Of a stretch of DNA of 35,472 nt, positions 17,283-25,924 are shown in pieces. Numbering within the stretch: position 1 is the first letter of the stretch; each line of letters starts with the position of its first letter. The position numbers were made by a program, and so were the translations under genes. This DNA is from Streptomyces fulvoviolaceus (lineage in GTDB: Bacteria > Actinomycetota > Actinomycetes > Streptomycetales > Streptomycetaceae). Where the stretch lies: contig NZ_JOEY01000073.1 in the NCBI RefSeq assembly GCF_000718165.1, forward strand, positions 1 to 35,472. The letters run 5' to 3'. The notes under the pieces were generated by a model, which worked only from the letters and a program-made list of their open reading frames with translations, was not told the origin of the DNA and ran no database searches.

Positions 17283-17647
17283 GCTATGACGCCGTCGTTT
17301 CCGTCCGGGCCGGCCACCGGCAGGCCGGCCGACGCCCAGGCGGTCATGCCGCCGGTGACATCGGTGGCTTCGATGCCGAGTCCGGCCAGGATCTCGGCGG
17401 CCTGCTGGGAACGCTTGCCGGAGCGGCAGATCGCCACGACGGGTGTGCCCTGGGCGGCGGACGGCAGGGGCGCTCCCGCCGTCAGCCGGGACAGGGGCAG
17501 GTGCAGCGCGTCCGGTGCGTGCCCGGCCTCCCACTCGGCGGTTTCGCGGACGTCGAGCAGGACGGCCCGGCCGTCGGCGGCGCGCCGGTGGGCCTGGACA
17601 GGGGTGAGGCGGCGGGGGCCGCGGCTGCGGAAGAGGTCGAAGAACAT
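17279..17647 (-). CDS. Single-domain rhodanese sulfurtransferase
   Basis: The 122-residue protein is a lone rhodanese domain: LLDVRETAEWEAGHAPDALHLPL, then the active-site loop CRSGKRS with its persulfide-carrying Cys near residue 74, and the closing DVTGGMTAWASAGLPV. It has no membrane segment and should be cytoplasmic. It lies 36 nt after the metallo-beta-lactamase/rhodanese gene and overlaps the TSUP exporter start. It probably moves persulfide sulfur between glutathione-like thiols (mycothiol in actinomycetes), sulfite and thiosulfate. The ATG at 17647 has GGAG about 10 nt upstream. Confidence 0.87.
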   Translation of the reverse strand: MFFDLFRSRGPRRLTPVQAHRRAADGRAVLLDVRETAEWEAGHAPDALHLPLSRLTAGAPLPSAAQGTPVVAICRSGKRSQQAAEILAGLGIEATDVTGGMTAWASAGLPVAGPDGNDGVIA

Positions 17648-17683
17648 GGGCTCATCACTCCGGGAGGGGTGGTGCGGTGGGGG

Positions 17684-19057
17684 TCAGTCCGTGCCGGGCC
17701 GGGTAAGGGGCAGCCCGGCCTCGGGGGCGGCGTCGAAGCCGTCGTCGACGGCAACCACGGCACGGCCGGCGGCGTCCAGGAGGGAGGCGGCGATCGCCGC
17801 GCGCATCCCGCCCGCGCAGTGCACCCACACCTCACCCGCGGGCACCTCGCCGATACGGCCGTGCAGTTCGTGGATGGGGATGTGCACCGAGCCGTCGATG
17901 TAGCCGCCGGCGCGCTCGGAGTCGCGGCGCACGTCGAGGACCACCACACTCTCGCCGCGGTCACGGACTGCGGCGAGGTCGGCGAAGGCGGCGCGCGGGA
18001 AGGTCCGCAGCTCCGCCCCCTCGGACACCCACTCCTGCGGGGTGCCGGTGGCGGCGGCGGCCGGCCGGTCGATGCCGACCCGGACCAGCTCCCGCTGCGC
18101 CGCGGCGATCTGCTCGGGGGTGTCGGCGAGCAGGGTCACGGGCTTGCCCCACGGGATCAGCCAGGCCAGGTAGGTGGCCGGCTTGCCCTCGCCCTCGAAG
18201 TTGAACGAGCCCGCGACATGTCCCTGGGCGAAGGCGACGCGGTTGCGCAGGTCGACCACCCATTCGCCGGCCGCCAGCCGACGGGCGATCTGGTCGGCGT
18301 CGGCCGGCCGCGGCAGGGTGAGGTCGACGGGGGCGGGGCCCGCGGCGTTGGCCGGGCCCATGTGCGCGTAGTAGGCGGGGACGTCCTCCAGGCCGGCGAG
18401 CAGGTCGGCGACGAAGCTGTCCACGTCCCGGGTCAGCGCGTCATTGGTCTTGCGCTCCTGCCCGATCGTGCTGGCGTCTCCGTCGGCCTGGGAGCTTGAG
18501 CAGAAACTGCCGAAGCCGTGCGTGGGCAGCACCGGCACCTCGTCGTCCAGTTCCTCCGCCAGGCGGTGGGCGGATGCGTGCTGCGCGCGGGCCAGCTGCT
18601 CCGTCAGCCGTGGTTCGACCAGGTCGGGCCGTCCGACCGTACCGATCAGCAGGGACCCGCCGGTGAACGCCGCCACCCCGCGTCCGTCCTCTTCCAGGAC
18701 GTACGAGGTGTGGTGCGGGGTGTGGCCGGGGGTGGCCAGCGCCCGTAGGGCCAGGCCCTCGCCGAGGGTGACGGTGTCGCCGTCGGCGACCGGGGTGCGG
18801 GCGAAGGACACCGCGGCAGCGGCCGGTACCAGATAGCGGGCACCGGTGACCCGGGCCAGCTCCAGCCCGCCGCTCACGTAGTCGTTGTGCAGGTGCGTCT
18901 CCGCCACGTACGCGATCCGCACCCCTCGCCGGGCCGCTGCGGCGATCACCTGATCGATGTCGCGCGGCGGATCCACCGCCACGGCCTTGCTCGGCCCGCC
19001 GGCCAGGTAGCTGCGGTTGCCCAGGCCCTCGAACTCCAGGGTGTCGACGAAGAACAC
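17684..19057 (-). CDS. Metallo-beta-lactamase-fold persulfide dioxygenase fused to two rhodanese domains (CstB-like)
   Basis: The 457-residue protein has an N-terminal MBL domain with THLHNDYVSGG (His55, His57, Asp59 by my count) and a later TPGHTPHHTSYVL, the mononuclear iron site of ETHE1-type persulfide dioxygenases. Two rhodanese domains follow. The first (about 260-350) has lost its Cys: the loop reads LLADTPEQ. The second (about 370-455) keeps CAGGMRA with Cys at about 414. The arrangement matches CstB-type enzymes, which oxidise thiol persulfides to sulfite or thiosulfate. GTG at 19057 is chosen on GGAAGGA upstream. Longer starts would run into two ACCCC/GGGG operators at 19083-19134, which therefore lie in the promoter. 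Confidence 0.9.
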   Translation of the reverse strand: MFFVDTLEFEGLGNRSYLAGGPSKAVAVDPPRDIDQVIAAAARRGVRIAYVAETHLHNDYVSGGLELARVTGARYLVPAAAAVSFARTPVADGDTVTLGEGLALRALATPGHTPHHTSYVLEEDGRGVAAFTGGSLLIGTVGRPDLVEPRLTEQLARAQHASAHRLAEELDDEVPVLPTHGFGSFCSSSQADGDASTIGQERKTNDALTRDVDSFVADLLAGLEDVPAYYAHMGPANAAGPAPVDLTLPRPADADQIARRLAAGEWVVDLRNRVAFAQGHVAGSFNFEGEGKPATYLAWLIPWGKPVTLLADTPEQIAAAQRELVRVGIDRPAAAATGTPQEWVSEGAELRTFPRAAFADLAAVRDRGESVVVLDVRRDSERAGGYIDGSVHIPIHELHGRIGEVPAGEVWVHCAGGMRAAIAASLLDAAGRAVVAVDDGFDAAPEAGLPLTRPGTD

Positions 19058-19082
19058 GGCTTCGGTTCCTTCCAGAAGGTGG

Positions 19083-19096
19083 TACCCCGGGGGGTA
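19083..19096. promoter_or_regulatory. CstR-type operator, proximal copy
   Basis: TACCCCGGGGGGTA, a near-perfect palindrome 25 nt before the MBL/rhodanese GTG start. It is similar to the operator at 16172 and the copy at 19118. Confidence 0.75.
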
Positions 19097-19117
19097 TCTG
19101 ACATTCACCGTAACAGG

Positions 19118-19134
19118 TATACCCCGGGGGGTAT
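19118..19134. promoter_or_regulatory. CstR-type operator, distal copy
   Basis: TATACCCCGGGGGGTAT, the best of three ACCCC/GGGG sites. Its centre is about 36 nt from the proximal copy, so tetrameric repressors could bind side by side. It controls the MBL/rhodanese-rhodanese-TSUP operon. Confidence 0.78.
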
Positions 19135-19265
19135 TCCATGGGCGGGCCTCTCCCCCAGGCATCGCCTACAGGGAGTGGAGTGGGGCGCGGCCGGAGCCGT
19201 CCGCCGGTCGGCCGAGACGGAGCTCGATGCCGCGACGGAGACGCGGGGACCGCTGACGGATCGGA

Positions 19266-20468
19266 TCAGACCCGTCCCCGCAGCATCAGGTTCCAGTACA
19301 GGTACGGCAGCCCGTAGCGCTTCAGGTACCACATGTCCCGGCGCTCGCGCGTGGCGTCGATGACGGGGAAGCTCGGTCGCGGTGTCCCCTCGTAGTCGAA
19401 CTCGGCGAGCAGCATCTTGTGGCGGCTCGTGACGATCGGGCAGGAGGAGTAGCCGTCGTAGGAGGCGGGAAGGCCGGCGGAACCCTTGAGGCCGGCGATG
19501 ACGTTCTGTGCGACGACGGGAGCCTGCTTGCGAATCGCCGCCCCCGTCTTGGAGTTGGGAGAGGAACCGGCGTCGCCGAGGGCGAAGATGTGGGGGTAAT
19601 GGACGTGGCGCATGGTGTGCTTGTCGATCTCGACATACCCGGCCGGATTCGCCGGGTCGGCCAGCGGCGTCGCCTTCAGCCAGTCGGGGGCCGACTGGGG
19701 CGGCACGACGTGGAGCAGGTCGAAGTCGATGGAGTCCTTGGTGTGGGCCGCGTGGTCGGCGATGGTGACGCGGCGGCCGTCCGGATCCACTTCGACGAGT
19801 TCGCTGCTGTGGCGTACCTCGATGCCGTAGCGGGCCACGACCCGCTCCAGCTCCGTAGCGAACACCGGCACACCGAACATGGTCGGTGTGGGGAGTACGA
19901 GCACGATCCGGATGTCTGGCAGGACGCCCTGTTCCCGCCAGTAGTCCGCGGCCAGGTAGGCGATCTTCTGCGGCGCCCCACCACACTTGATCGGTCCCGC
20001 CGGCATGGTGAACACGGCCGTCCCCGAACGCAGGCCGCGGATGAGTTCCCAGGTCTTGGGGGCGAGGTCGGGGCGGTAGACGCTGGAGATGTGCGGGGTG
20101 TGGATCCCGTCCGCGAGCCCCGGCACCCTGTCCCAGTCGAGCTGGATGCCGGGGCAGACGACGAGCCGGTCATAGCTGATCCTGTTGCCGCGGTCGGTGG
20201 TCACGGTCCCCTCGGGGTCGATGTCCTCGACGCGCTCCTGTATCCATGTCACACCCTTCGGTACGACGGAGTGCTCGGGCCGGGCGCTTTCCTTGACCGG
20301 GGCACGTCCGCCGCCGACGAGGGTCCACAGCGGCTGGTAGTAGTGCGTGGTCGCGGGTTCGACGATCCCGATGTCGCGGACCCCCGCCCGTCGCAGGCGA
20401 GCGGCGACGCTGACGCCGGCGCTGCCTCCGCCGACGATGAGCACCTGGTGATGTGCGGTGCTGGCCAT
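19266..20468 (-). CDS. Sulfide:quinone oxidoreductase, type II-like
   Basis: The 400-residue flavoprotein opens with VLIVGGGSAGVSVAARL (FAD-binding Rossmann). It has two redox Cys in the contexts of type II SQR: GPIKCGGAPQKIAY (Cys at about 162) and SSCPIVTS (Cys at about 343), followed by LLAEFDY. FAD-binding FALGDAGSSPNSKTGAA lies near 295. The third Cys of type I SQR is not evident. The enzyme oxidises sulfide to a persulfide and passes electrons to the quinone pool at the membrane; the C-terminal YLYWNLMLRGRV resembles the amphipathic membrane anchor. GGAAGGA lies 7 nt before the ATG. It is upstream of the MBL/rhodanese operon and divergent from a HutC-type regulator. Confidence 0.9.
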   Translation of the reverse strand: MASTAHHQVLIVGGGSAGVSVAARLRRAGVRDIGIVEPATTHYYQPLWTLVGGGRAPVKESARPEHSVVPKGVTWIQERVEDIDPEGTVTTDRGNRISYDRLVVCPGIQLDWDRVPGLADGIHTPHISSVYRPDLAPKTWELIRGLRSGTAVFTMPAGPIKCGGAPQKIAYLAADYWREQGVLPDIRIVLVLPTPTMFGVPVFATELERVVARYGIEVRHSSELVEVDPDGRRVTIADHAAHTKDSIDFDLLHVVPPQSAPDWLKATPLADPANPAGYVEIDKHTMRHVHYPHIFALGDAGSSPNSKTGAAIRKQAPVVAQNVIAGLKGSAGLPASYDGYSSCPIVTSRHKMLLAEFDYEGTPRPSFPVIDATRERRDMWYLKRYGLPYLYWNLMLRGRV

Positions 20469-20552
20469 GATGGTTTCCTTCCGGTCTGCTGGGCCGGGTG
20501 GTCAGCTGAGAGCCTCTAAGCGCATGGCTTCCCTGCCAATCAGGGACTGGAG

Positions 20553-20588
20553 TAATGTACGTACATTAGCTCTCTAAATGTACGTACA
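20553..20588. promoter_or_regulatory. Tandem TGTACGTACA palindromes between SQR and the GntR regulator
   Basis: TAATGTACGTACATTA (20553-20568) is a perfect 16-bp palindrome. A second copy of its core, TGTACGTACA, is at 20579-20588, the centres being 23 bp (about two helical turns) apart. The GTAC-GTAC arrangement resembles HutC-type GntR operators. The second copy ends 22 nt before the regulator's ATG, so autoregulation and control of the SQR gene are both likely. Confidence 0.75.
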
Positions 20589-20610
20589 GCAAGAGCGAGG
20601 GAAGAGGATC

Positions 20611-21444
20611 ATGGCGGGCACCGACTCCGAACACGGATCGACCACCCCGAAGCGCGCCCTCCCCGGGGGGAAGGGGATGCCGCTGTGGCAGCGGGTGCAG
20701 GACGATCTGCGGATGCGCCTGGAGGGCGGCGAGTTCACCGGCTCCTTCCCCGGCGAGCACGAGTTGGGAGCGCAGTACGGCGTCAGCAGACACACCGTCC
20801 GCGAGGCGCTGCGCGAGCTGAGGAAGCAGGGTCTGGTGACAGCCGGGCGCGGGCGGCAGCCCCGCCCGTCCGAGGAGGCGTTCGTCGAACAGCCCCTCGG
20901 CGCTCTCTACAGCCTGTTCGCCTCCGTCGAGGCCGCCGGGCTGGAGCAGCGCAGCGTCGTACGCATTCTCGATGTCCGCGCAGACGCGCACGTCGCGGTC
21001 CGGCTGGGCCTGGAGGAGTCGACACCGCTGCTGTACCTCGAACGCCTGCGGCTGGCCGACGGGGAACCGCTGGCCCACGACCGGGTCTGGCTGCCCGCCC
21101 AGGACGCCCGCCCACTGCTCGACGCCGACTTCGGCCACACCGCGCTCTACGACGAACTCGCCCGCAGATGCGGCCTCCGCCTCACCGGCGGACAGGAGCG
21201 CATCAGGGCGGTCGTCCCCACCGCGGCGGAACGGCGGCTGCTCGACCTCCCGCAGGACATCGCTGCCTTCTCCATCGAACGCCTCGGTCTCGCGTCAGGC
21301 CGTGCCGTGGAATGGCGTACGACTCTCATCCGCGGCGACCGGTTCAGCGCCACGGCCCAGTTCGACGCCCGTGCCGGCTACTCCCTCGATCTCGCACCGA
21401 CCCCGGTCCGACTCGAGCACTGGAGTACGCGCGAACTCGTCTGA
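20611..21444 (+). CDS. GntR-family regulator, HutC subfamily (UTRA domain)
   Basis: The 277-residue protein has an N-terminal winged helix (PLWQRVQDDLRMRLEGGEF, then SFPGEHELGAQYGVSRHTVR, EALRELRKQGLV) and a UTRA ligand-binding domain from about residue 85 to the end, with LERLRLADGEPLAHDRVWLPA and a terminal FDARAGYSLDLAP. UTRA domains bind small sugars or organic acids; a sulfur ligand would be unusual. The ATG at 20611 is preferred: GGGAAGAGG precedes it, whereas the ATG at 20578 would put codons inside the operator. It is divergent from SQR, with tandem palindromes between. A 15-bp terminator hairpin follows the gene. Confidence 0.88.
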   Translation: MAGTDSEHGSTTPKRALPGGKGMPLWQRVQDDLRMRLEGGEFTGSFPGEHELGAQYGVSRHTVREALRELRKQGLVTAGRGRQPRPSEEAFVEQPLGALYSLFASVEAAGLEQRSVVRILDVRADAHVAVRLGLEESTPLLYLERLRLADGEPLAHDRVWLPAQDARPLLDADFGHTALYDELARRCGLRLTGGQERIRAVVPTAAERRLLDLPQDIAAFSIERLGLASGRAVEWRTTLIRGDRFSATAQFDARAGYSLDLAPTPVRLEHWSTRELV

Positions 21445-21530
21445 GAACCCAACCGCCGGCGCCGGCTCAGCCGTTGCCGCGGAGTTGCCCGACGATGGTG
21501 CCGTCACCGTCGTCGACTTGTGTGACCCCG

Positions 21531-21570
21531 AGGGGTGCACGGCTGGTCGGAGCAGCCGTGCACCCCTTTA
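21531..21570 (+). terminator. Intrinsic terminator after the HutC-type regulator
   Basis: AGGGGTGCACGGCTG and CAGCCGTGCACCCCT form a 15-bp perfect stem with a 7-nt loop, followed by TTATCTC on the plus strand. It is one of the clearest terminators in the window, 86 nt after the regulator's stop. Confidence 0.85.
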
Positions 21571-21708
21571 TCTCAAAGCGCTGGGCACACTCGCTCCGGT
21601 AGCGACCGGAACCTGGGCTGAGCGGTCGGCGCGTTGCTCGCCGGTCTGTCCGCGGTGGGTGCCGCGTGCCGGGTCGTGGCGTTCCCGGACGCCTCTACTC
21701 GGTCGGGG

Positions 21709-22134
21709 TCACGAGTGGGGAAAGCCGTCAAGATCCGCGTCATCGACGTCGGGCAGGTTGACCACGACGTTGTCAGGGGTACGGGTGGTCATCCAGACGA
21801 GCTGGGTCGATGTACTCATATTGACCTCGATGTGCGGCATGTGCGGCGGCACGAAGACGAAGTCGCCCTCATAGAGGTCCACAAACTCGCGGAATCCCTC
21901 GCCGAAGTAGATCCTGGCGTGCCCGGTGAGGACGTAGCCCCCGGTCTCGGCCTCGCCGTGATGGTGCGGGAGGGAGCGATAGCCGGGCTCGTTGGAGACC
22001 TTTCCGAACCAGATCCGGGTTGCGGGGGTGTGCTGGGGGCTCACTCCGGAGATACGCATCGCTCCGCCCGACTGGGCCGTTTCCCTGTGCTCATGTCCCG
22101 AACGAGTGACGACAGGTCGAACTTCTGATGCCAT
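21709..22134 (-). CDS. Cupin-domain protein with HHH metal motif
   Basis: The 141-residue protein has a single cupin fold. Motif 1 includes SLPHHHGEAETGGYVLTGHARIYFG, with His at about 57-59 and Glu at about 63. Motif 2 is EGDFVFVPPHMPHIEVN, with His at about 98 and 101. Metal ligands are complete, unlike in the cupin at 13661. The ATG at 22134 has GGAGTGGAG about 7 nt upstream and gives a usual start; the ATG at 22161 is less likely. It is divergent from an FAH-family hydrolase gene, suggesting a joint role in ring-cleavage product metabolism. The exact reaction is unknown. Confidence 0.82.
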   Translation of the reverse strand: MASEVRPVVTRSGHEHRETAQSGGAMRISGVSPQHTPATRIWFGKVSNEPGYRSLPHHHGEAETGGYVLTGHARIYFGEGFREFVDLYEGDFVFVPPHMPHIEVNMSTSTQLVWMTTRTPDNVVVNLPDVDDADLDGFPHS

Positions 22135-22168
22135 TTGAGCACTCCACTCCAGGTAGGTCATTTCTTTT

Positions 22169-22198
22169 TTGCGACGACCGTCATAAAATCAATATACA
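22169..22198 (+). promoter_or_regulatory. AT-rich promoter candidate upstream of the FAH-family gene
   Basis: TTGCGA (22169-22174) and TATACA (22193-22198) are spaced 18 nt apart in a stretch unusually AT-rich for this window. This gives a long leader of about 220 nt before the FAH start, so a nearer promoter or a leader function is possible. Confidence 0.4.
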
Positions 22199-22419
22199 TA
22201 GGCGACCTGAGGGGACCCCGTGCTCGCCCCGCGCATCAATCCTCCGGAAGACAGCCGGAAGACAGTGGGACCGGCCTCCGGCAACGGGACGCCTTGATCG
22301 AGAACACTGCCGCCGCGCAGGCGCCCCAAGAGGGGTGATCAAGGCGCGACCCCTCAGGCCGCCCGCACCCGACCGCGCCGCGTTGCGCCAGTCCCTCACC
22401 ACCCGAGCCAAGGAGAGCC

Positions 22420-23253
22420 ATGCGCTTCGTCTCTTATCTGTACGACGGCCGTCGGCGAGCGGGAGCCGTCATCGACGGCTGTGTCGTGCCGCTGGCAGAC
22501 GTGACTGAACTGGGACGTCAGACCCCTCTGGAAGTGTTGAGCGCTCCCGACCTCCGGTACGGCGAGCGTGTCCCGCTGGAAGAAGTGCGGCTCCGCCCGG
22601 TCGTGCCGGAACCCCAGAAGATCATCTGCGTGGGGCTGAACTACCGCGCCCACGTGATCGAAACCGAGCGTGAGCTGCCCACGTATCCCGTCCTCTTCTC
22701 CAAGTTCCCGACGAGCCTCATCGGCCCGAACGACCCGATCGTCGTCCCTCCGGAAACCCGGCAGGTCGACTACGAGGCCGAGTTGGCGGTTGTCATCGGC
22801 GCACCGGCCCGACGGGTGCCGAAGGAAGAGGCGCGCACCGTCATCGCCGGATACACCATCGCCAACGACGTGAGCATGCGCGACTACCAGTACAAGACCC
22901 ATCAGTGGCTCCAGGGGAAGGCCTGGGACTCCTCCACCCCGCTGGGCCCGGAACTGGTGACTGAAGACGAGATCGGCGACCAGGTCGGCAAACTCGGGAT
23001 CAGTCTCACGCTGAACGGCGAGGTTCTGCAGTCCTCCGACACTTCGATGATGATCTTCGACATACCTACGCTGATCAGCACCATCTCGGAGTTCACCACC
23101 CTGCTGCCAGGCGACGTCATCCTCACCGGCACTCCCGACGGAGTGGGTTCCCGTCGCACCCCGCAGGTGTTCCTCACCCCTGGTGACCGGGTGTCGGTGA
23201 AGATCGACGGAATCGGCGAACTCGCCGGCGAAATACGCTCGGAAGGTGAATGA
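22420..23253 (+). CDS. Fumarylacetoacetate hydrolase family protein
   Basis: The 277-residue protein has the FAH fold. The N-terminal cap (about 1-60) is followed by KIICVGLNYRAHVIE, then VDYEAELAVVIG with metal-binding Glu at about 119 and 121, GYTIANDVSMRDYQ with Asp at about 150, GKAWDSSTPLGP and LTGTPDGVGSRR. Members cleave or decarboxylate acylpyruvates and 2-oxo-hept-3-ene-dioates in aromatic catabolism. The motif set is that of the acylpyruvase/hydratase group rather than true fumarylacetoacetase. AAGGAGA lies 5 nt before the ATG. The divergent cupin is its closest partner. No ring-cleaving dioxygenase is seen in the window. Confidence 0.9.
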   Translation: MRFVSYLYDGRRRAGAVIDGCVVPLADVTELGRQTPLEVLSAPDLRYGERVPLEEVRLRPVVPEPQKIICVGLNYRAHVIETERELPTYPVLFSKFPTSLIGPNDPIVVPPETRQVDYEAELAVVIGAPARRVPKEEARTVIAGYTIANDVSMRDYQYKTHQWLQGKAWDSSTPLGPELVTEDEIGDQVGKLGISLTLNGEVLQSSDTSMMIFDIPTLISTISEFTTLLPGDVILTGTPDGVGSRRTPQVFLTPGDRVSVKIDGIGELAGEIRSEGE

Positions 23254-23349
23254 CGACCGGACTTGTCGGTCACGCCCCCGGTGCGCCCAGGTCCAGGCGC
23301 CCCGCGATGGCCGCCGCGATCCGGCACAACCACAAGACCGGCCGGCCCG

Positions 23350-23675
23350 TCACGCGGTCCTTGCTCGGGCGCGTAGCGGGCGGCACGGACCGCCCAGGTC
23401 GCGCAGGTGCTGGTGCTCGGCGTCGTCGAGCTGCAGGACTCGGCCAAGGGCTTCTATGACGGCGGGGCTGGGACGGGGCTCCTTGCCGCGCTCCAGGCGG
23501 GTGTAGTAGTCGATGCTCACCCCGGCAACGGTGGCCAGCTCCTCGCGGCGCAGGCCGGGAGTGCGGCGGACACCCGGCCCGGGGGTCAGGCCGACTGCCT
23601 GGAGACTGGTCCGGGTACGACGGGCGCACAGGAAACGCCCCAGTTCGTCGCCGCTGGTGTGCTGCTCGGTGCCAT
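23350..23675 (-). pseudogene. XRE/MmyB-type helix-turn-helix regulator, frameshifted and truncated
   Basis: A minus-strand frame reads GDELGRFLCARRTRTSLQAV, then GVRRTPGLRREELATVAGVS, IDYYTRLERGKEPRPSPAVI and EALGRVLQLDDAEHQHL. This is the DNA-binding domain of the MmyB-type family, as at 25925 and 31869. The only plausible start is the ATG at 23675, with GGAGAGAAG upstream. It is out of frame with the domain by one base (ATGGCACC where ATGGGCACC would fit), and the frame stops at TGA 23350-23352 soon after the DNA-binding domain. So the ligand-binding domain is lost. It faces an intact aldo/keto reductase gene, which has probably lost its local regulator. Confidence 0.7.
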
Positions 23676-23708
23676 GACGCCAGCTTCTCTCCGACCGTGC
23701 GGTGACAC

Positions 23709-24905
<1,197 letters not shown>

Positions 24906-24961
24906 GGCACCTCCACCCACGACCACACGCATCCGCAAGGGCGCTGACATGCAGACCGGAC

Positions 24962-25303
24962 GTGGACGCCGTCTACCGGAAGAAGTACGGCCTGTGCACC
25001 AGCATCGTCGAACACGTCCTGACCGGCAGTGCCCGCGTCGCCGACCTCATGGACGTCTACGACGGCAACCCCGCCCACGCCTTCCAGGCCATGCTCGACC
25101 CGGCCAACGGCCTGGCTCCCGGCGACCCGCAGCGCATGGCCGCGCGCATCATCGAATCCGTCGACACCGAACCGGCGCCCCTGCGGATGATGCTCGGCTC
25201 GCAGGCCCTGGACTCCACCCTCGGAGTACTGCGCAAGCGGACCGACGCCTTCGAGGCCCAGCGCGACCTCGCGGCCTCCACGGACTTCCCGGCCGGACAG
25301 TGA
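24962..25303 (+). pseudogene. C-terminal fragment of a short-chain dehydrogenase/reductase
   Basis: About 113 residues end with GDPQRMAARIIESVDTEPAP, LRMMLGSQALDSTLGVLRKR and FEAQRDLAASTDF. This is the C-terminal substrate-lid region seen in many actinobacterial SDRs of about 280 residues. The Rossmann GxxxGxG, NNAG and YxxxK elements are missing: only 56 nt separate it from the aldo/keto reductase. The GTG at 24962 has no good ribosome-binding site. I read it as a 5'-deleted remnant; a functional small protein is less likely. Confidence 0.62.
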
Positions 25304-25315
25304 CCGCGCGACGGG

Positions 25316-25900
25316 GTGGGCAACGAGCTGGAGCGCGCACGCACGCCCCCGTTGGTGCCCGGCCGTGAAATCGTCGGCACCGTGACCGAAGTGGGCGAGA
25401 ACGTCACCGACGTATCAGGTCCGCGACCGGGTCGGCATCAGATGGGCACACCCTGGTCTTCGGCAACCCGACCGGGACGGGACGATCACCCAGGGCGGCT
25501 GCTCCCGGACGATCGTCGCCAACGAGGACTTCGTCCTGCGTACCCGAGACCCTCGACCCGGCTGCCGCGGCACCTCTGCTGCGTGCGGGCATAACCGTGG
25601 AGGCCCCGCTCAAGCGCTGGGGCGCGGCCCCGGCAAGCGCGTCGCGATCGTGGGCCTGGGCAGTCTCGGCCATCTGGGTGTCAAGATCGCCAAGTCGATG
25701 GAGGCCGAGGTCACCGTACTGTCGCGGTCCGAGCCCAAGCGGGAAGCCGCCCTCGCGCTGGGCGCGGACGCCTACGTCTCCACCGCCGAGGACTCCGCGT
25801 TCACCACGTGCGTTCCGACGTGCGCCACCGCTTCGTCATCGACGCCGGCGCTGCCAGGGCAGGAGACCTACGACTCCGTCCAAAACGAAGTGGGTCATGC
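25316..25900 (+). pseudogene. Zinc-dependent alcohol dehydrogenase, degraded by frameshifts
   Basis: Pieces of one MDR-family dehydrogenase occur in changing frames: PLVPGREIVGTVTEVGENVTDV (catalytic-domain region), QGGCSRTIVANEDFVL, DPAAAAPLLRAGITVEAPLKRW, GKRVAIVGLGSLGHLGVKIA with an intact-looking NAD(P)-binding GLGSLG, then VTVLSRSEPKREAALALGAD. The first zinc-ligand region (CHSD) and the C-terminus are missing, and at least two or three frame changes are needed, near 25420-25500, 25550-25620 and 25800. It resembles the YjgB/CAD-type NADP alcohol dehydrogenases. It cannot be translated as one protein. Confidence 0.75.
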
Positions 25901-25924
25901 GAGGGCGTCCCGGTCATGATGCGG

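Noticed and set aside
17501..18499. 332-codon plus-strand frame
   Set aside because: Antisense to the rhodanese and MBL/rhodanese genes; no recognisable domain.
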